A stretch of 64,000 nt of DNA from Kordia sp965283645 (GTDB taxonomy: Bacteria; Bacteroidota; Bacteroidia; Flavobacteriales; Flavobacteriaceae). Below are positions 36,781-45,503 of this stretch, one piece after another. A program made the position numbers and the translations under genes. Positions within the stretch are counted from its first letter, which is position 1. Each line of letters starts with the position of its first letter. The notes under the pieces were generated by a model that saw only the letters and a program-made list of their open reading frames with translations, had not been told where the DNA came from and made no database searches. The stretch lies in assembly GCF_965283645.1 (NCBI RefSeq), contig NZ_CBDIPG010000001.1, positions 806,001 to 870,000 on the forward strand, in the 5' to 3' direction.

Positions 36781-38247
36781 ATGAAAACTATTTCAAAAAT
36801 TTTAGCCTTAACAGGTTTAATTACTTTCATGTCATGTGATAGTGATGATAACAGTACTGAAAATATTTCTGGTACTAACAATTCAGTAATTGAATTAAAA
36901 AATCATTCAATAACACCAGCTTTTGTAACAAAGCAAACTGAATTTAACAATATTGAAGTGTATACCATATTAAGTTCTGAGGATGCATTAACTGAATCTC
37001 CAAACTTTGTATACGGAAGTATGGCTGATGGTTGTGGATTATTGAGAAATAATGACGGGACATTTACACTAATTAACAATATTGAAGCTGACTATTCCAT
37101 TGCGCGTATCACACTTGATGCTACATTTAAACCTGTAAAAGGAGAATACATTTTAAACTCTGATGCTACAGGAAATACCGCACAATGTTCTGGAAGTTTA
37201 GCAACGCCAGAAGAACACGGATATGGTCCTGTATATTTTAGTGGTGGAGAATGGGGAGCAATGCCAACAAACAATGTATTTATGGTTGATCCGTACAAAG
37301 CGACTTCTGATGCAAGTGTTGCGGAAGTATTGCCAGCTATGGGACAATGGACAATTGAAAATGCAGTTCCATTAAGCAAAAATGCTTTTGAAGGAAAAAC
37401 AATAGTAATGATTGGTGATGATAGCCGTGGAGACGCTGGTGGACAATTGGCTATGTATATGTCTAACACAGTTGGAGATTTACACAATGGAAACCTATAC
37501 GGAATGAAAGTTGGTGACGGAACTATTACGGATAACGATTTAATAACTGGAACTGAATACGCTGTAGAATTTGTTCAACTAAACCAAACTACATACAATG
37601 AATTAAACACAGAAAGCATTGCCAAAAAAGTAATGGCGTTTAATCGTGTTGAAGATATTGATTACAGAAAAGGTACTGCCGCTGCAAACAGAGAAATCTA
37701 TTTCAATGCTACCGGACACAGCTCTAACTCAGATACACGTACAAAATATGGGCGTACATACAAATTAGTGCTAGACGAAAACAATCCGTTAACTGGAAAG
37801 TTAACATTGGTATTAAATGGTGATGACTTAGCAGGAAAAGCAAAAACATTCCACAGTCCAGATAACATCTTAGTTACAGAAAACTATGCCTACATTCAAG
37901 AAGATCCAAATGGATATGTAGATGATATGGTAAAACAACACGATGCATACTTATACCAATACAATCTAAACAATGGAGAATTAAAAGTCGTATTAGAATC
38001 TGCACACAGAACAACACAGGCCGTTGATAATGGATATGCTAGCTTTGATGATCGTTGGGGAAAATGGGAACTTACTGGAATGATTGATATTTCGGATGTT
38101 ATTGGTGAGCCAGATACTTTTTTACTGATTCAACAAGCGCATTCTTGGAAAAGCGACGCCTTCTTAAACCCTGACGGTGCAGGAACTGACGCTAACAGCA
38201 ATTCAGAAGGAAGTATTTTATTAGTTGTGAAAGGATTAGCACGCTAA
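36781..38247 (+). CDS. PhoX-like lipoprotein (DUF839-type beta-propeller)
   Basis: A 488-residue lipoprotein (lipobox TFMSCDSDD, Cys19). The mature chain has features of PhoX/DUF839 phosphatase-like propellers: DGCGLLRNNDGTFTLINN, CSGSLATPEEHGYGPV near 140 (compare the PhoX CxGxxTPWGTWLTCEE block) and NREIYFNATG near 300 in the place of the PhoX RPEDI region. Several canonical metal ligands cannot be confirmed by eye, so phosphatase activity is uncertain. It is followed after four bases by the di-haem peroxidase gene and the two must be cotranscribed. Confidence 0.65.
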   Translation: MKTISKILALTGLITFMSCDSDDNSTENISGTNNSVIELKNHSITPAFVTKQTEFNNIEVYTILSSEDALTESPNFVYGSMADGCGLLRNNDGTFTLINNIEADYSIARITLDATFKPVKGEYILNSDATGNTAQCSGSLATPEEHGYGPVYFSGGEWGAMPTNNVFMVDPYKATSDASVAEVLPAMGQWTIENAVPLSKNAFEGKTIVMIGDDSRGDAGGQLAMYMSNTVGDLHNGNLYGMKVGDGTITDNDLITGTEYAVEFVQLNQTTYNELNTESIAKKVMAFNRVEDIDYRKGTAAANREIYFNATGHSSNSDTRTKYGRTYKLVLDENNPLTGKLTLVLNGDDLAGKAKTFHSPDNILVTENYAYIQEDPNGYVDDMVKQHDAYLYQYNLNNGELKVVLESAHRTTQAVDNGYASFDDRWGKWELTGMIDISDVIGEPDTFLLIQQAHSWKSDAFLNPDGAGTDANSNSEGSILLVVKGLAR

Positions 38248-38251
38248 CACC

Positions 38252-40105
38252 ATGCAAAGAAAAATTAATCTACTAAAAGAGGCTTACATGCTAAGCCTCT
38301 TTGTTATATGTATCAGTTTCCTGTTCCCGTATGCGTGTAAAAAGACGCCCGAAACAGTTATAGCTCCTGCAAAAGATACAACTGAAATTACCACAGCTAT
38401 CAAAGCACAATTTACAAAAGATATTGCTATTTGTTTACAAGAAGTTCTTGCTTTGCGCGAGGCAACAAAGAAAGATAGTATTTTATATTATTTTAAAGAA
38501 TCACGATTAGCATTCAAACGTTTAGAACCAATTTTATCATTTTATAATAGTGCCAATTATTATGGGTTAAACAAAGCCAATTTACCAAAAGTTGATGAAG
38601 GCGATAATGCCGAAAAAGTAATTGAAGCTTCAGGTTTTCAAGCGTTAGAAGAAGCCATTGTAGCAACGGAAATTGATACAATTGCAATTCGTGCATACGC
38701 AAATGACATTTACAGAAAACTTACACTCGAACAAAATCATAATTCTATTTTAAAACATACAGATTATAAGTTTTTATGGTTAACACGACAGGCTTTGGTG
38801 AGAGTAATGTCGTTAGGAATAGCTGGGTTTGATTCGCCAATACTATTACAGTCCATTCCTGAAAATAGAGAAGTTTTTGTAAGCTTAGCAACTTATTTCA
38901 AAATTTACGAAACACATTTCAATGACAAACAGTTATATAAAAGTTGGATTACAGCATTAGAAAATGCTCAGAAAGCATTTACAAACGCAGAAAATTTTGA
39001 TGCATTCGATCGGTATGGGTTTATCAAAGACAACTTGCATCCAATGGTTTCTTTGTGGAATCAAACAGTAACAGATTGGGAAGTGGAATTTCCTTTAGAG
39101 CGAAAGTTGAACTATGAAATTGACTCTTTTTTTGATGCAGCCACCTTCAATCCAAATGCATTTAAACCAAGATACAGTCCAGACGTATCTCCTGAAATTG
39201 CACAACTTGGTAAAGAACTCTTTTTTGATGCTTCACTTTCAGCTTCGGGCACGATGAATTGTGCAAGCTGTCATCAACCTGAAAAAGCATTTACAGACGG
39301 TTTGCGCTTTTCAAAAGATAATAATGGAGACTTTGTACAACGTAACTCGCCTACATTACTATATGCAAGCTTGCAACAATCACAATTTTATGATGCACGT
39401 GTCGAAAATTTAGAAAATCAAATCTTAGATGTCATTAATAATGAAAAGGAATTTCATGTAAATACGGACCTAATTATTAAAAACTTAGAAAATTCTTCAC
39501 GCTACAAAAAACGATTTGAAACCTTATACAAACAAGGTATTGATCACAAATCGGTTCGAAATGCTATCGCAACATATATTCGTACTTTAACACCTTTCAA
39601 CTCTAAGTTTGACAGGAATATTTCTGGAAAAGAAAATACATTTACAGAAGAAGAAACGCTTGGTTTTAATCTTTTTATGGGAAAAGGAAAATGTGCTACA
39701 TGTCACTTTGCGCCAATTTTTAACGGAACAGTTCCACCCTATTTTACAGAAAGTGAATTGGAAGTTTTGGGCGTTCCAGACGTAAAATCTTGGAAAAATG
39801 CTACAATAGACAAAGATGTCGGACGTTACAATGTGGCACAAGCCGAATTGAAACGATTTGCCTTTAAAACACCTACAGTTCGCAATGCTTCAAAGACAGC
39901 TCCATACATGCACAATGGCGTATATGACACACTGGAGGAAGTACTAAAATTTTACAATCTTGGAGGTGGTTCTGGTATAGACATTTCGTTGGAAAATCAA
40001 ACACTTCCACCCGATCCGCTTAACCTAACAGACGAAGAACTAAATGCAATTATTGCTTTTATCAATTCCTTAGAAGACAAGCTCGACGAAACTTACAAGT
40101 TATAA
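38252..40105 (+). CDS. Di-haem cytochrome c peroxidase (MauG-like) with helical N-domain
   Basis: A 617-residue exported protein (signal or lipobox region ending YACKK). Residues about 45-260 are an all-helical, imelysin-like extension (KESRLAFKRLEPILSFYN; GFQALEEAIV) seen in Bacteroidota peroxidases. The catalytic half carries haem motifs C337-A-S-C-H341 and C481-A-T-C-H485, with the usual APYMHNGVYDTLEEVLKFYN block. It should be periplasmic and reduce hydrogen peroxide or modify a protein partner. The coding sequence overlaps the convergent gene at 40093 by 13 bases. The neighbouring PhoX-like lipoprotein may be a partner. Confidence 0.88.
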   Translation: MQRKINLLKEAYMLSLFVICISFLFPYACKKTPETVIAPAKDTTEITTAIKAQFTKDIAICLQEVLALREATKKDSILYYFKESRLAFKRLEPILSFYNSANYYGLNKANLPKVDEGDNAEKVIEASGFQALEEAIVATEIDTIAIRAYANDIYRKLTLEQNHNSILKHTDYKFLWLTRQALVRVMSLGIAGFDSPILLQSIPENREVFVSLATYFKIYETHFNDKQLYKSWITALENAQKAFTNAENFDAFDRYGFIKDNLHPMVSLWNQTVTDWEVEFPLERKLNYEIDSFFDAATFNPNAFKPRYSPDVSPEIAQLGKELFFDASLSASGTMNCASCHQPEKAFTDGLRFSKDNNGDFVQRNSPTLLYASLQQSQFYDARVENLENQILDVINNEKEFHVNTDLIIKNLENSSRYKKRFETLYKQGIDHKSVRNAIATYIRTLTPFNSKFDRNISGKENTFTEEETLGFNLFMGKGKCATCHFAPIFNGTVPPYFTESELEVLGVPDVKSWKNATIDKDVGRYNVAQAELKRFAFKTPTVRNASKTAPYMHNGVYDTLEEVLKFYNLGGGSGIDISLENQTLPPDPLNLTDEELNAIIAFINSLEDKLDETYKL

Positions 40106-41103
40106 TCTAACGGCAATGTATTTGCGATTCGCTTTTCACCAAAAAATCCTCCGAAAGATAACTTTTTTGGAGGTGAAAAGTTTCCAAATTTGTTAATGTA
40201 GAATTCTTTATTTTCATACGGAATGGTCATAAATGATTTGTAAAATCGATCATACATAATTGTTAACTTATTGGTTTTTAGGTTAACTTTAGTATTTTCT
40301 CCTTCTTGCGTAATGTCAAAATATTTGTATGGTGGCACTATAAATCCTTTGTGAAAAACTTGAAAACCGTTTTCTTCCAATTGCTTTTTTGCCAACGATC
40401 GCATAAAATATAAAATGGATTGTCCAAATTCTTTTTCTCTAGCTTTTACATACCGTTTTCGTGTTTTTTCACTCAATTCCGAATAAAAACTTGTACCTTC
40501 TACATATACACGTCTTGTGGTGGCAAATCCGTTTCGCGATACTTGTAAAGTAGCTTCAAACTCTTCCATTGCATACGAAACTGTATACCCTAAATATTTA
40601 TTTTTAATAAGAATTGGTTTATTAGCATACGCCATGAGCGTTTTTGTGGTTGGATTAAAAACGACATCAATATCATCTTCATTTAAAATTTTACAATCGC
40701 GAGCTTCCATGCTATTTCCTATAAATTCACGCCTAAAAATTGCCATCTTCTTTTTACGTGACCACGGATCATTTTCAATGTACACAACACCTAAAGCTTC
40801 ATTTTTTGGTTGTAAATAAACCTTAACACCACTGGCTAACTTTCGTACATCAAATGCTCGTGAATCGTATCCTAAATAACTGATAACCAGAGCTGATTCG
40901 GTAGAAGCTTTATAACTGATAATAAATTTTCCTTGCGTGTCCGTTGCCGTTCCATTCGTTGTTCCATCAAAATACACGGAAACGCCGTACAAAGGTTCTT
41001 TCGTCTTCTCATCAAACACATAACCCGAAAGCGTTTGTGCCGAACTGTAACACGAAAATAGAATCGCAATCCAAAAAAAATAGTATGAGTAATTTGCAAA
41101 CAT
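40093..41103 (-). CDS. Carboxypeptidase-regulatory-like domain exported protein
   Basis: A 336-residue protein. After the ATG at 41103 (an upstream ATG at 41160 is in frame but lies beyond the likely promoter) comes a signal peptide ending CYSSAQ. A CarboxypepD_reg-like beta-sandwich follows at about 25-105 (LSGYVFDEKTKEPLYGVSVYF). The C-terminal 220 residues, with DDIDVVFNPTTKTLMAYA and FVVP-type segments, are conserved among flavobacteria but not assigned. The 3' ends of this gene and the peroxidase gene overlap by 13 bases with no terminator between. Function is unknown; a surface role is likely. Confidence 0.8.
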   Translation of the reverse strand: MFANYSYYFFWIAILFSCYSSAQTLSGYVFDEKTKEPLYGVSVYFDGTTNGTATDTQGKFIISYKASTESALVISYLGYDSRAFDVRKLASGVKVYLQPKNEALGVVYIENDPWSRKKKMAIFRREFIGNSMEARDCKILNEDDIDVVFNPTTKTLMAYANKPILIKNKYLGYTVSYAMEEFEATLQVSRNGFATTRRVYVEGTSFYSELSEKTRKRYVKAREKEFGQSILYFMRSLAKKQLEENGFQVFHKGFIVPPYKYFDITQEGENTKVNLKTNKLTIMYDRFYKSFMTIPYENKEFYINKFGNFSPPKKLSFGGFFGEKRIANTLPLDYNL

Positions 41104-41138
41104 ATAGGTGAGATTATATCGAAAATGAAAATAATAAT

Positions 41139-41146
41139 TATTTTTG
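41139..41146 (+). promoter_or_regulatory. Bacteroidetes -7 box that fixes the TIGR02757 start
   Basis: TATTTTTG matches TAnnTTTG, 21 bases before the ATG at 41167. It lies inside the longer open frame that begins at 41125, so that upstream ATG would sit before the transcription start. Confidence 0.6.
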
Positions 41147-41166
41147 TAATAAGACTTCAATTTAAT

Positions 41167-41928
41167 ATGAATTTAACTGAATTAAAAGTCTTTCTCGATG
41201 AAAAGGTTGTTGAATACAATCAACCGAAATTTGTAGAAAGCGATCCGATTCAAATCCCGTATCAGTTTGAACAGAAAGAAGATATTGAAATCGCGGCTTT
41301 TTTAACAGCAACGATTGCTTGGGGAAATCGAAAAATGATCAATAATAACGCAAAAAGAATGATGAATTTATTAGGAAATTCACCATATGATTTTGTGATG
41401 CAACATACTGAAGAAGATTTAGAATCATTACATTCTTTCGTACACCGAACATTCAACGGAATTGATTTTGTGTTTTTTATCAAAGCATTGAAAAATATTT
41501 ATGAACATCACGGTGGATTGGAAGCGGTTTTTGCAAATTCTAAAGCAGCTAACTTACAACATACAATTTCAGAATTTAAGAACGTTTTTTTCAGTATTCC
41601 ACATCCTGAACGCACGCGCAAACACGTTTCTGATCCAAAAAAAGGAAGTGCCGCCAAACGTATCAATATGTTTCTCCGTTGGATGGTTCGCAATGATACC
41701 AAAGGTGTTGATTTTGGTATTTGGAAATCTTTATCGCCTTCACAATTATCATGTCCGTTAGATGTACATTCTGGAAATGTAGCGCGAAAACTTGGTTTGT
41801 TAAAACGAAAACAAAACGATGGAAAAGCCTTGTTAGAATTGGATACAGCGTTACGCAAACTTGATCCTAACGATCCTGTAAAGTATGATTTTGCATTGTT
41901 TGGATTGGGCGTTTTTGAGAAGTTTTAA
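41167..41928 (+). CDS. TIGR02757 family protein
   Basis: A 253-residue cytoplasmic protein. It matches the TIGR02757 family: conserved start MNLTELKVFLDEKV, the block EIAAFLTATIAWGNRKMIN near 40, and the later SAAKRINMFLRWMVRND and PLDVHSGNVARKLGLL segments. The last two resemble the helix-hairpin-helix DNA glycosylase fold, so a DNA-repair-like role is possible but not established. The start is chosen from the promoter box and family alignment. Confidence 0.88.
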   Translation: MNLTELKVFLDEKVVEYNQPKFVESDPIQIPYQFEQKEDIEIAAFLTATIAWGNRKMINNNAKRMMNLLGNSPYDFVMQHTEEDLESLHSFVHRTFNGIDFVFFIKALKNIYEHHGGLEAVFANSKAANLQHTISEFKNVFFSIPHPERTRKHVSDPKKGSAAKRINMFLRWMVRNDTKGVDFGIWKSLSPSQLSCPLDVHSGNVARKLGLLKRKQNDGKALLELDTALRKLDPNDPVKYDFALFGLGVFEKF

Positions 41929-42052
41929 TATTTAATTTCTTAGGACAATTATCATACATTATACACTCTAGCTTTAAACAATTATAGATTCCAAAGATGA
42001 TATTTAAATATTGAAAATCAATATGTTACATTAAAAAATTTATTTTTTTACA

Positions 42053-42078
42053 TAAAAAAACCTCATCAATTGATGAGG
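42053..42078 (-). terminator. Rho-independent terminator for the gene at 42112
   Basis: Perfect palindrome CCTCATCAATTGATGAGG followed on the minus strand by seven T residues. It lies just behind the minus-strand secreted-protein gene. Confidence 0.88.
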
Positions 42079-42111
42079 CTTGTATTTTAATGTGATCAAT
42101 GTTTTTTATTA

Positions 42112-42537
42112 TTATTTGACACGATTAAAAACGATCGCATCATGTGAGAAATCAGTTGGTCTGCCTGATCCGCCACCAAATGTCATTGCCATTTGCATTT
42201 CGTTTCTAGATTTCATTTTTATGATTCCTTTTAAACGTCCAAGCTCTTCTTTTTGGTCATTATCATAAATAATAAAATCGATCGAAGTTGGAGACGTTCC
42301 AGTGTTCACCGTATATTTCATAGCGGCATTAACTCCTTGATGATTGTATGATTTGCCACCCATTATTTGACCACTAAATTCAAACGTAGCGAATCCATCA
42401 TCTGATAAAGTTAGGAATCCAATATCGCCCTTGTCTTTTCCTTTCTACTTACCTATATGTTCACCACTTGGAGCTGTAAAAGAAAATAAAAGCATTAATG
42501 CGATTAACGCAAAAGATAGTTTTTTCAAAATTTTCAT
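42112..42537 (-). pseudogene. Small secreted protein gene interrupted by an amber codon
   Basis: The frame from ATG at 42537 to the stop at 42112 covers 142 codons with one break, a TAG at 42447-42445 (codon 31). Codons 1-24 encode a clean signal peptide (MKILKKLSFALIALMLLFSF), so the true gene start is upstream of the break. After the break the chain continues in the same frame as a beta-rich acidic domain (GDIGFLTLSDDGFATFEFSG; AMTFGGGSGRP). No frameshift is needed. The intact terminator behind it supports a recently inactivated gene, or a strain polymorphism or sequencing error. An internal ATG at 42363 gives a shorter 83-codon frame that lacks the signal peptide. Family unknown. Confidence 0.8.
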
Positions 42538-42645
42538 AATCGGGATATTTCTTATTGTTTTAATATCAGCAAGATAAATTAATATTTTAAAAAAGACAAT
42601 TATTTTTTTGTAAGCATAATTTTGAAAATTACAGTTGTGTAAAAT

Positions 42646-44202
42646 TTACAATCCTACAATTGCCGCTTCTGCACAACGTTCACCATCCATAGCCGCAGAA
42701 ACGATTCCGCCAGCATAACCGCCACCTTCTCCACATGGAAATAATCCTTCAACTTCTGGATGTTCTAAGTTTTCCTTTCGTGGAATGTTAACGGGTGAAG
42801 ATGTACGCGACTCTACTCCTATGATATTTGCTTGATCTGTGTAATAGCCGTTCATTTTTTGACCAAAAGCCGCAAATCCTTTACGCAAACGTCCGCCAAT
42901 AGGTTTTGGCAATAACGAGTGTAAAGGTGCCGATTTCAATCCTGGTTGATAGGACGTCGAATTTAAATCTGTTGATAATTTACCTTCCACAAAGTCCGTT
43001 AAACGTTGTGCTGGTGCTACCTGACTTCTTCCACCAGCTGTAAATGCTAGTTTTTCTAAATCTTTTTGAAATTCTAACCCTTTTAAAACGCCATATTTTT
43101 CGTATTTGTATAAATCTTTGTCCACGTTAATTTCGACAACAATTCCCGAATTGGCAAATTGATTATTTCTACGTGATGGTGACATTCCGTTGACCACTAC
43201 TTCTCCATTTGCCGTTGCCGCAGGAACAATAAATCCGCCCGGACACATACAAAACGAATATACACCGCGATCTCCAACTTGGTGTACCAAACTATACGCT
43301 GCCGCTGGTAATAATTCGTTGCGCTCGCCAGTACAATGGTATTGAATATTGTCTATAATTTCTTGTGGATGTTCTACACGAACGCCCATTGCAAACGATT
43401 TTGCTTTGAGAGCAATTTCGTGTTTGTGTAGTAATTTATAAATATCTCTAGCGGAATGTCCTGTGGCTAGAATAACACGATTTGCGATCATTTCACGACC
43501 ATCAAGTAATTGAATTGCTTGTATTTTGTTTTCTTTAATGACAAAATCTGTTACGCGTGTTTCAAAATGTACTTCACCACCAAATTTTAGGATCGTTTCA
43601 CGAATATTTTGAACAATTTTAGGCAATTTATTGGTGCCAATATGTGGATGTGCATCAACTAGTATTTGATCCGTTGCACCGTGATAAACTAGATTTTCAA
43701 AGATTCTTCGCACATCACCACGTTTTAGGCTTCGTGTATAGAGTTTTCCATCAGAATATGTTCCTGCGCCACCTTCGCCAAAGCAATAGTTTGAGTCTTC
43801 ATTGACAAAATGCTCTTGATTGATCGCGCGCAAATCACGACGCCGATCTTGTACATTTTTTCCACGTTCGAGTACTATTGGTTTAAAACCTAGTTCGATA
43901 CAACGTAATGCGGCATACATTCCGGCTGGACCGAAACCTACAATATGAATTTCCTTTGCATTGGATACGTCTTTATATTCAAACACATATTCACTCGCTT
44001 CTGGAAGCGCTTCGTTAATGTAAACCGCCACTTTATAATTGAAGATAATCAACGGTTTACGGGCATCAATTGATTTTCGTAATACTTTGATTCCGCTTAC
44101 CTCATCTTTGTCAATACGCAATTGTTTCACTACTTTTTGCAGTACAATAGCGTCTTGTGTTTCTTCTTCAAGCGTGACACGCAGTTGAATTTCTTTAATC
44201 AT
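42646..44202 (-). CDS. FAD-dependent dehydrogenase, COG2509 type
   Basis: A 518-residue flavoprotein. An N-terminal domain of about 85 residues (KVLRKSIDARKPLIIFNYK) precedes the FAD-binding fingerprint HIVGFGPAGMYAALR at about 90. The family segment CFGEGGAGTYSDGKLYTR is near 145 and the C-terminal GVESRTSSPVNIPR and PCGEGGGYAGGIVSAAMDG blocks are intact. This is the 'uncharacterised FAD-dependent dehydrogenase' family found in most Bacteroidota. Physiological substrate is unknown. It is monocistronic. Confidence 0.9.
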   Translation of the reverse strand: MIKEIQLRVTLEEETQDAIVLQKVVKQLRIDKDEVSGIKVLRKSIDARKPLIIFNYKVAVYINEALPEASEYVFEYKDVSNAKEIHIVGFGPAGMYAALRCIELGFKPIVLERGKNVQDRRRDLRAINQEHFVNEDSNYCFGEGGAGTYSDGKLYTRSLKRGDVRRIFENLVYHGATDQILVDAHPHIGTNKLPKIVQNIRETILKFGGEVHFETRVTDFVIKENKIQAIQLLDGREMIANRVILATGHSARDIYKLLHKHEIALKAKSFAMGVRVEHPQEIIDNIQYHCTGERNELLPAAAYSLVHQVGDRGVYSFCMCPGGFIVPAATANGEVVVNGMSPSRRNNQFANSGIVVEINVDKDLYKYEKYGVLKGLEFQKDLEKLAFTAGGRSQVAPAQRLTDFVEGKLSTDLNSTSYQPGLKSAPLHSLLPKPIGGRLRKGFAAFGQKMNGYYTDQANIIGVESRTSSPVNIPRKENLEHPEVEGLFPCGEGGGYAGGIVSAAMDGERCAEAAIVGL

Positions 44203-44324
44203 GCTGCGAAGTTATTCAATTTTTTTTGGAATTGAGTTTGTTGGTTGACTGTTTGTTTATTCGTTTATGCACTTCGGCTTTGCTCAGTGTGAATGTTTAT
44301 GTGAAATTACCAATTATTTAATTT

Positions 44325-44342
44325 GATTACGGGAAACCACAT
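44325..44342 (+). promoter_or_regulatory. 18-bp element, copy 1, upstream of the orphan gene at 44395
   Basis: GATTACGGGAAACCACAT is identical to 49826-49843 and lies 52 bases before the ATG. Outside these 18 bases the two upstream regions do not match, which argues for selection on the motif itself. Confidence 0.6.
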
Positions 44343-44394
44343 ATAATAAAACATTAAGTTATTTAGTTTTACTTAAAATATTAAAAAAACTAGA

Positions 44395-45384
44395 ATGGCA
44401 ACGTTAAAAGGAGCGCTTAGATCATATGGAGCAACTTTGAGAAGAATTGAAAGAGAACAAAAAAGAAAAGCTCGTGAAGCTGCTAAAAAATTCAAGGAGC
44501 AACAAAAACTTCAAGATATAAGAAATGCTGAAAAAGCTGTTTCTGATTGGAATAATTATGTAAGTATGTTAACTTCAGTCCACAAAAACTGTACAGAATC
44601 TATTGACTGGAATTTAATTGAAAATACAGAAAAACCTATTGAACCAGAGCCTCAATTTATAAATGAAACTATCGCACATACTAATTTAAAAAATTACAAA
44701 CCTTCTTTTATTGATTCTCTTCTTGGATCTTCTAAGAAACAAGTAGTGAGATTAGAGCTGTTAGCTAAAATTGCTATCAAAAAAGACAAAGAAGAATATG
44801 AATTAGCTTACGATTCTTATCTAAATGAATTAGAAGAATGGGAGGAACTTAATAATATTTGTATAGGTGTTAAAAAAAAGAACATAGCTTCTTATAAGGA
44901 CGCTATTAAATATTTTGATCCGTTCTCTGATTTAAATGAATTAGGCACTCAAATAGGTTTTATTTTTGACGAAGATTATATTGACATCAATTTGTATACA
45001 AATAGTTTGGATACTATTCCAAATTATGAATTGAAGCAAACTTCAACAGGTAAATTATCAAAAAGAGAAATGCCTAAAACAAAATTTAATGAATTATACC
45101 AAGATCATATTTGTAGTGCCACATTAAGAGTTGCTAGAGAGATTTTCGCATATTTACCATTAGAACATGTAAGAATTAATGCTGTGATTAAAATGGTAGA
45201 TACAAGTACAGGTCATTTGAAAGATCAAATTATTTTATCTGTTTTGTTTGTGCCTGAAACTATTGAGAATTTAAACTTAAACACTATTGATCCGTCAGAT
45301 AGTATGATAAATTTTATACATACTATGAATTTTAATAAAACTAAAGGATTCAAGGGTGTTGAAAAAGCAATTTTTGAGACATAG
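44395..45384 (+). CDS. Orphan protein with basic coiled-coil N-terminus, unknown function
   Basis: A 329-residue soluble protein with no signal or membrane segment. Residues 1-50 are a strongly basic helix (RIEREQKRKAREAAKKFKEQ), likely coiled-coil and possibly nucleic-acid binding. Residues about 95-165 are charged helices. The C-terminal 170 residues are mixed alpha/beta (AREIFAYLPLEHVRINAVIK; DQIILSVLFVPETI). I recognise no family. It is flanked on both sides by genes on the opposite strand, and shares an identical upstream 18-mer with the DUF4238 gene, so both look like accessory genes under the same control. Confidence 0.7.
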   Translation: MATLKGALRSYGATLRRIEREQKRKAREAAKKFKEQQKLQDIRNAEKAVSDWNNYVSMLTSVHKNCTESIDWNLIENTEKPIEPEPQFINETIAHTNLKNYKPSFIDSLLGSSKKQVVRLELLAKIAIKKDKEEYELAYDSYLNELEEWEELNNICIGVKKKNIASYKDAIKYFDPFSDLNELGTQIGFIFDEDYIDINLYTNSLDTIPNYELKQTSTGKLSKREMPKTKFNELYQDHICSATLRVAREIFAYLPLEHVRINAVIKMVDTSTGHLKDQIILSVLFVPETIENLNLNTIDPSDSMINFIHTMNFNKTKGFKGVEKAIFET

Positions 45385-45503
45385 TCAAAAAGCCAACACA
45401 CTACTTCAAAAAAGCAAGATAATGGTTTTAGTGTATTGAATTCAACCGTATTTTGACTTACTCTGTAGGCAAATTTCAAAAATGAAAGAAAGTGCTTCAA
45501 AAA

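Noticed and set aside
41125..41166. Earlier ATG for the TIGR02757 protein
   Set aside because: The TATTTTTG box lies downstream of it, and the extra 14 residues have no family match.
45225..45500. Minus-strand frame of 91 codons with a hydrophobic look
   Set aside because: It mostly overlaps the orphan gene at 44395-45384 in the opposite direction, and the hydrophobicity follows from the AT-rich reverse complement.
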